A DNA stretch of 35,426 nucleotides from a virus, in the IMG/VR virus record IMGVR_UViG_3300040815_001010, positions 1 through 35,426 of that record; one strand, written 5' to 3'. A program made the translations under genes and the position numbers. Positions 32,200 to 35,426 of this stretch are shown here, piece after piece; positions within the stretch are counted from its first letter, which is position 1; the number at the start of each line of letters is the position of its first letter. The notes under the pieces are model-generated. The model saw only the letters and a program-made list of their open reading frames with translations. It did no database searches and was not told the origin of the DNA.

Positions 32200-33403
32200 A
32201 CAAGTCCTTTAGTTCTGGAAATACGTTGAGAAAGTTTTCACCACGTTTTAAATCTATTTTCTGCATTTCATTCCTAAATGCAGGAATCAGATGACTGTCA
32301 TCTTTACTATACATGAAGTTTATGATATTGTCTAGTCCTGTGTGCAAAAACTCTTTACGTTGTGGATACATATTCAACTTATCAATATCTTCTTTTAATA
32401 ATATTATGTTTTCTTTAGCCAGTTGTTTTATGTGATCAGGTAGTATTGTAATACTAAGCCAGTCAGGTCCAACTAGCAAGTTGCTGAGATTGATATCGTA
32501 GTCAGTGGGTATATTGTGTTCAAACAAGAAGTTGATAATCTTACGCAAATCTAATATGTTCAATACACTGATAGTTGGATTAGGTTGTATAACTACACCC
32601 TTGTCATAGCTGTGTTCAAAGTTATCACGTATCCAGCACAAGTTATCAAATACTGTACTCCACTTTTGTCCAGCCCGTGTGTATTCAGCTTTGATGCCTA
32701 TTTGATCACAACTCACACAAAAGAATATTTTATCAAAGTGCTGCCAGTAATCTTTTATGTGTTTGCCTTTGAGGCTCAATCTACTAGCATTGCTGTTGTA
32801 TGTTAATCTCGGTTTGAGTCCACGCTCTATAAGCATATCCAGCAGCCTATAATGCTGCTCCATAAACAGGCTTTCGCCGCCAGTAAAATAAACTTCTTCT
32901 ATAGTGGGCAACATTTCTTCAATCTCGTCCCACATTTCTGGATGATTGATTTCTACAACTTCGGGCTTACCTGAAATATCTTCTGCCCACTTGCTGCTGA
33001 AATGTGGACCACAACTACGGCATTTCATGTTGCATAGATTACTAAACCTTACATCAAAGTAAGCAAGGTTCATTTGTTCTACACTGCCGTCGTCGCTGGT
33101 TGTTTCTACTAAGTTGTAATGATGATCGTATTCGGTATTGAACTTGTGTCTATAACTGATAATACCTTGGTCGTCATAGTTGATACACTTTTTGCATCCT
33201 TCGCTTGGTTCGTTGTTTAACATACGCATACGCAAGTCACGCATCTTTTCACTGTTCCATGCACCTTTAAACCCAGCTTCGTTGATGTTACCAATAGGCA
33301 TATCCCAGTGGTATATACAACAAGGATATGCATCACCGTTTTGCCATACGCTCATGTGTGTCCATGGCGCCATGCAAAAATGTTTTTTAAAATCTTGGGT
33401 CAA
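32192..33403 (-). CDS. Radical SAM protein, N-terminal Cys-rich region, 403 aa (tandem paralogue 1), TTG start
   Basis: KHFCMAPWTHMSVWQNGDAY with Cys10, CC 28-29 and CKKC (70, 73). Core CNMKCRSC (124, 128, 131) and YFTGGESLF (172-180), where the usual P after GGE is S. C-terminus NFLNVFPELKDLYV. Paralogue of 30991-32199. Start TTG 33403 overlaps the glycosyltransferase stop as TTGA with AGTAGGTGATAC upstream. First radical SAM gene of the series, directly after the glycosyltransferase-like gene, which hints that a glycosylated or sugar substrate is involved. Confidence 0.87.
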   Translation of the reverse strand: MTQDFKKHFCMAPWTHMSVWQNGDAYPCCIYHWDMPIGNINEAGFKGAWNSEKMRDLRMRMLNNEPSEGCKKCINYDDQGIISYRHKFNTEYDHHYNLVETTSDDGSVEQMNLAYFDVRFSNLCNMKCRSCGPHFSSKWAEDISGKPEVVEINHPEMWDEIEEMLPTIEEVYFTGGESLFMEQHYRLLDMLIERGLKPRLTYNSNASRLSLKGKHIKDYWQHFDKIFFCVSCDQIGIKAEYTRAGQKWSTVFDNLCWIRDNFEHSYDKGVVIQPNPTISVLNILDLRKIINFLFEHNIPTDYDINLSNLLVGPDWLSITILPDHIKQLAKENIILLKEDIDKLNMYPQRKEFLHTGLDNIINFMYSKDDSHLIPAFRNEMQKIDLKRGENFLNVFPELKDLYV

Positions 33404-34590
33404 GTATCACCTACTGCTGTTATAAGATTATTTGTTATATCGTTCCAACTAATCTTCCTTGAAAGAAATAACTGCTGGTTATGTATTAATTTATCTAAAT
33501 ATTTTTTCTTGATGTTTTGTTTTAATACATCTATATTTTTACTACCGATGTGTTTCCACATTTTCGATGCTTCTGCATAGTTGGTAATCTGATCAACTCC
33601 AAACAAATCTTCAAAAGTATGATAGCCTCTAGCTCGAAGTAATGCATGTTGATCAGGATTGCCAACAATAAAAAACGGATGAAGATTCATTATAGCCTTG
33701 TAAGTTTTTTCTGTAATAAAGTTAAGACTAGTATCGCTTTCGGTTATTACACTCAACAAACTGTCATTGTAGTAAGACTTGATACTAGAGTTATAGTTTA
33801 TTACATGGTGATTGTGCAATGGATCTAGTTTACGATTATACATTTCTCTAACCAATGCCATCTTATAATCATCGTGTAGAGATTCAGGAATACGTTTTAG
33901 TGTATGATGCGATCTAGCACACACATAAAATGCTCTACGATCGACACTAGGAAGGTTAAAACTTACATGTCCTTCTTTGATTATATCACTACGCAATAGG
34001 CTGTACATTAGCCATATACGATGAGGCTTTATATTCCTATTCAAACACAAAAACTTTTTTTCTGCTGTATTTATTGAAAGTTGCTTAGGTGTAGTTACAC
34101 TAATATCGGGCAACGTCTGATGATGAAGCCTAGTAATACTTTCCCAAAAGTTAACACAAATATAGTTTACACCATCCAGTTTATTTCCGTGAGCCTGCAT
34201 ATTACTAGTCATAACAACAACTTTGTGTAATGGTATTTCTTTACTGTTTAACTCATTTGCTAGTGCCTTTGTATCTAATACACATTCTAATGTAGTTATC
34301 AAGCACAAATAAACATTAGGATCATTTTTTAATAAATCAATGCCATCTTTTGATAGATTTGTATCTACCCAGTTGGGCATATGTATTACATTAACAATAA
34401 ACTTTGGTGTCTGTGTATCTAATAGTTCTATTCGACTTATATGAAAAAAGTTTCTGTAGTTAAAATCGTCAAAATGTCCTAGCAGATAGTCCAGCGGCAT
34501 TGAGTGAAGCCTTGAACCAGGCAACTTTATAGAGATTGGCTCATACGGAGATTCTAGAATCTCGTCCAATAGGAAATAACATTTGTACAT
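33400..34590 (-). CDS. Glycosyltransferase-like protein (GT10/exostosin-like C-terminus), 396 aa
   Basis: The C-terminal part has FLCLNRNIKPHR (180-191), SLLSVITESDT, then FITEKTYKAIMNLHPFFIVG and GNPDQHALLRARGYHTFEDL (about 291-329). This is the (T/S)EK(T/L)xKAxxxxHPFxxxGxP donor-site pattern of fucosyltransferase-like (GT10) and exostosin-like enzymes common in aquatic viruses. The N-terminal half is a divergent Rossmann-like acceptor domain. It would transfer a sugar to an unknown acceptor. First gene of the eleven-gene overlapping series. ATG 34590 has no clear Shine-Dalgarno and lies only about 10 nt from a promoter-like -10 in a palindrome, so the message may be leaderless or transcription may come mainly from upstream. 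Confidence 0.65.
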   Translation of the reverse strand: MYKCYFLLDEILESPYEPISIKLPGSRLHSMPLDYLLGHFDDFNYRNFFHISRIELLDTQTPKFIVNVIHMPNWVDTNLSKDGIDLLKNDPNVYLCLITTLECVLDTKALANELNSKEIPLHKVVVMTSNMQAHGNKLDGVNYICVNFWESITRLHHQTLPDISVTTPKQLSINTAEKKFLCLNRNIKPHRIWLMYSLLRSDIIKEGHVSFNLPSVDRRAFYVCARSHHTLKRIPESLHDDYKMALVREMYNRKLDPLHNHHVINYNSSIKSYYNDSLLSVITESDTSLNFITEKTYKAIMNLHPFFIVGNPDQHALLRARGYHTFEDLFGVDQITNYAEASKMWKHIGSKNIDVLKQNIKKKYLDKLIHNQQLFLSRKISWNDITNNLITAVGDT

Positions 34591-34593
34591 TGT

Positions 34594-34607
34594 TATAGTA
34601 TACTATA
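34594..34607. promoter_or_regulatory. 14-bp perfect palindrome overlapping a -10-like TATAGT
   Basis: TATAGTATACTATA is its own reverse complement, in the 21-nt gap before the glycosyltransferase-like gene. On the minus strand TATAGT (34602-34607) could be a -10 with a weak -35 (TTCTTG). It may be an operator for the operon or an AT-rich coincidence. Confidence 0.4.
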
Positions 34608-34611
34608 GATT

Positions 34612-35199
34612 TTATTTTTTAGCAAGAAGTTTTTCGCGATGTGGATCTAAATACTTTTTAACTAGTTCAAAGAATGTTACATTCTCGCCTGGAATATCAA
34701 CTACAGTATCAGCAGGAACTCCTGCTGCTTTGCCAAATGCTTCTGGATCATCATTTAACACTGCTGCACGTAGATCTGTTGCACTTGCAAGTCTTGGCGG
34801 CTTTACCCATTCTATGTCTTTGAAGTTGTAACTACCGTGCGGGCCTTCTGCACCATTATACTGCTGTATAGTTTTAGGAACCCATGCTTCGTCTGTGTAA
34901 AGTTTTAATGTAGCATCAGGATGCTTTGCATATAGCTCACTAGCAAGTGTTAGCCAACTTTGACTGAATACAATATGTCCTTTTACTTCAGGCCAAATAG
35001 TTTCCATTGCAACAACTTTTGCTTGTGCAGGCAATGGATCTTTAGGACCAACTGTGCTTTGATTAGTGCCTACATACCAGTGTGTTTCTCGACTGGCCAT
35101 TTCCCATGCATTTTTGTGACCTTTGTGTGGAGGATTGAATCTTCCAAATATAAGTCCTACTGTTTCGCCAGGTGCTTCAAATAGTTGTCTTAGTCTCAT
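34612..35199 (-). CDS. Cytidylyltransferase-like nucleotidyltransferase (HxGH family), 195 aa
   Basis: LIFGRFNPPHKGHKNAWEMA (residues 16-35) is the nucleotide-binding HxGH motif (His25, His28), and LASATDLRAAV near 135-145 corresponds to the ISSTxIR motif. Other phage-typical segments are THWYVGTNQSTVGPKDPLPA, WLTLASELY and LKLYTDEAWV. The superfamily includes NMN, pantetheine-phosphate and sugar-phosphate nucleotidyltransferases. The substrate cannot be fixed here, though NAD salvage or making an activated sugar for nearby glycosyltransferases are options. Start ATG 35199 overlaps the previous stop (ATGA) with AAAAAGGTGG upstream. GTG 35211 is the longer alternative. MRLRQLFE at the N-terminus is a common start of such phage proteins. 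Confidence 0.85.
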   Translation of the reverse strand: MRLRQLFEAPGETVGLIFGRFNPPHKGHKNAWEMASRETHWYVGTNQSTVGPKDPLPAQAKVVAMETIWPEVKGHIVFSQSWLTLASELYAKHPDATLKLYTDEAWVPKTIQQYNGAEGPHGSYNFKDIEWVKPPRLASATDLRAAVLNDDPEAFGKAAGVPADTVVDIPGENVTFFELVKKYLDPHREKLLAKK

Positions 35200-35426
35200 G
35201 CTGGGGTCCACCTTTTTCTTGGAACAAGTTTTACGTTGCCGAACTTTTTATTAGGGTCTGCATAGCGTACACGACCTTCACCATTGGTGTCCCAAATGTC
35301 GCCTTGTTCACCTTCTATTTGATCAATAACTTCATCTTTCATACGTTGTATCATTTTTACTAGTTCAAAAATAGCACTAGTAGCACCCTTAAACTGTAAA
35401 TCCAACTCGGCGATCTTTGCTTGCTT
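35196..35426 (-). CDS. Hypothetical protein, partial at right edge
   Basis: The frame remains open to the right edge (reading KQAKIAELDLQFKGATSA), so the N-terminus is outside the window and the TTG at 35405 is probably not the start. Visible features are a helical, possibly coiled first part (IFELVKMIQRMKDEVIDQIE) and a Gly/Asp-rich then basic end (NGEGRVRYADPNKKFGNVKL). Its TGA overlaps the nucleotidyltransferase ATG, so the two are in one operon. Family not recognised. Confidence 0.55.
   Translation of the reverse strand, partial: KQAKIAELDLQFKGATSAIFELVKMIQRMKDEVIDQIEGEQGDIWDTNGEGRVRYADPNKKFGNVKLVPRKRWTPA

Noticed and set aside
25324-34590. A RiPP precursor peptide gene among the radical SAM genes
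   Set aside because: The genes overlap end to end, leaving no room for one, and no short leader-plus-core frame was seen.
1-35426. CRISPR array, tRNA genes or insertion sequences
   Set aside because: No regularly spaced repeats, cloverleaf sequences, transposase frames or terminal inverted repeats were noticed by eye; a covariance-model scan was not possible.

Overview
The window looks like part of the genome of a marine T4-like tailed phage (myovirus). The evidence is AT-rich DNA, almost entirely one-strand coding, tightly packed overlapping genes, large fibre or baseplate proteins with a shared N-terminal adaptor, T4-type late promoters (ATAAATA on the minus strand), an ATP-dependent DNA ligase, a UvsE/UVDE repair endonuclease and a phage-type nucleotidyltransferase. 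The gene set resembles what I recall of cyanophage and pelagiphage myoviruses. The host cannot be fixed from the sequence. No tRNA, CRISPR array, integrase or insertion sequence was seen. All genes but one read on the minus strand, so transcription runs from high to low coordinates, and no stretch over 300 bases lacks a gene.

Right part (35.4-22.2 kb): a partial small gene and a nucleotidyltransferase, then a perfect 14-bp AT-rich palindrome overlapping a promoter-like -10. Eleven genes follow, each overlapping the next at its stop/start: a glycosyltransferase-like protein, two tandem paralogous radical SAM proteins, a B12-binding-type radical SAM protein, three more radical SAM proteins, three SGNH-hydrolase-like proteins (one lacking the usual nucleophile), and a short protein that faintly resembles the N-terminal part of acyl/amino-acid-activating (ANL) enzymes. 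This 12.4-kb block looks like one biosynthetic or modification pathway. Its product is unknown, and it is the most interesting part of the window.

Middle part (22.2-13.4 kb): DNA ligase, several small phage proteins, a SWIM zinc-finger protein, two membrane-associated proteins, a QueD/PTPS-like protein, a DxD glycosyltransferase, UvsE, a tiny membrane protein, a fourth SGNH-like protein and the only plus-strand gene, a zinc-ribbon protein. Five near-consensus sigma-70 promoters (TTGACA or TTGACT, 17-bp spacer, TATA-type -10) sit mostly inside the 3' ends of upstream genes. They suggest early expression of this part.

Left part (13.4-1): a late-expressed structural block. An A-type Fe-S carrier (IscA/HesB family) is followed closely by a 2363-residue tail fibre/baseplate protein, a 99-residue protein, two further fibre-like proteins and a giant protein with He_PIG-type Ig repeats that runs off the left edge. 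Late promoters of the form GATAAATAT precede three of these genes.

Several starts were moved from the longest possible ORF to internal starts with a proper Shine-Dalgarno sequence or an ATGA/TTGA/TAATG overlap. Three small genes (50, 54 and 57 residues) were found by reading the minus strand directly.
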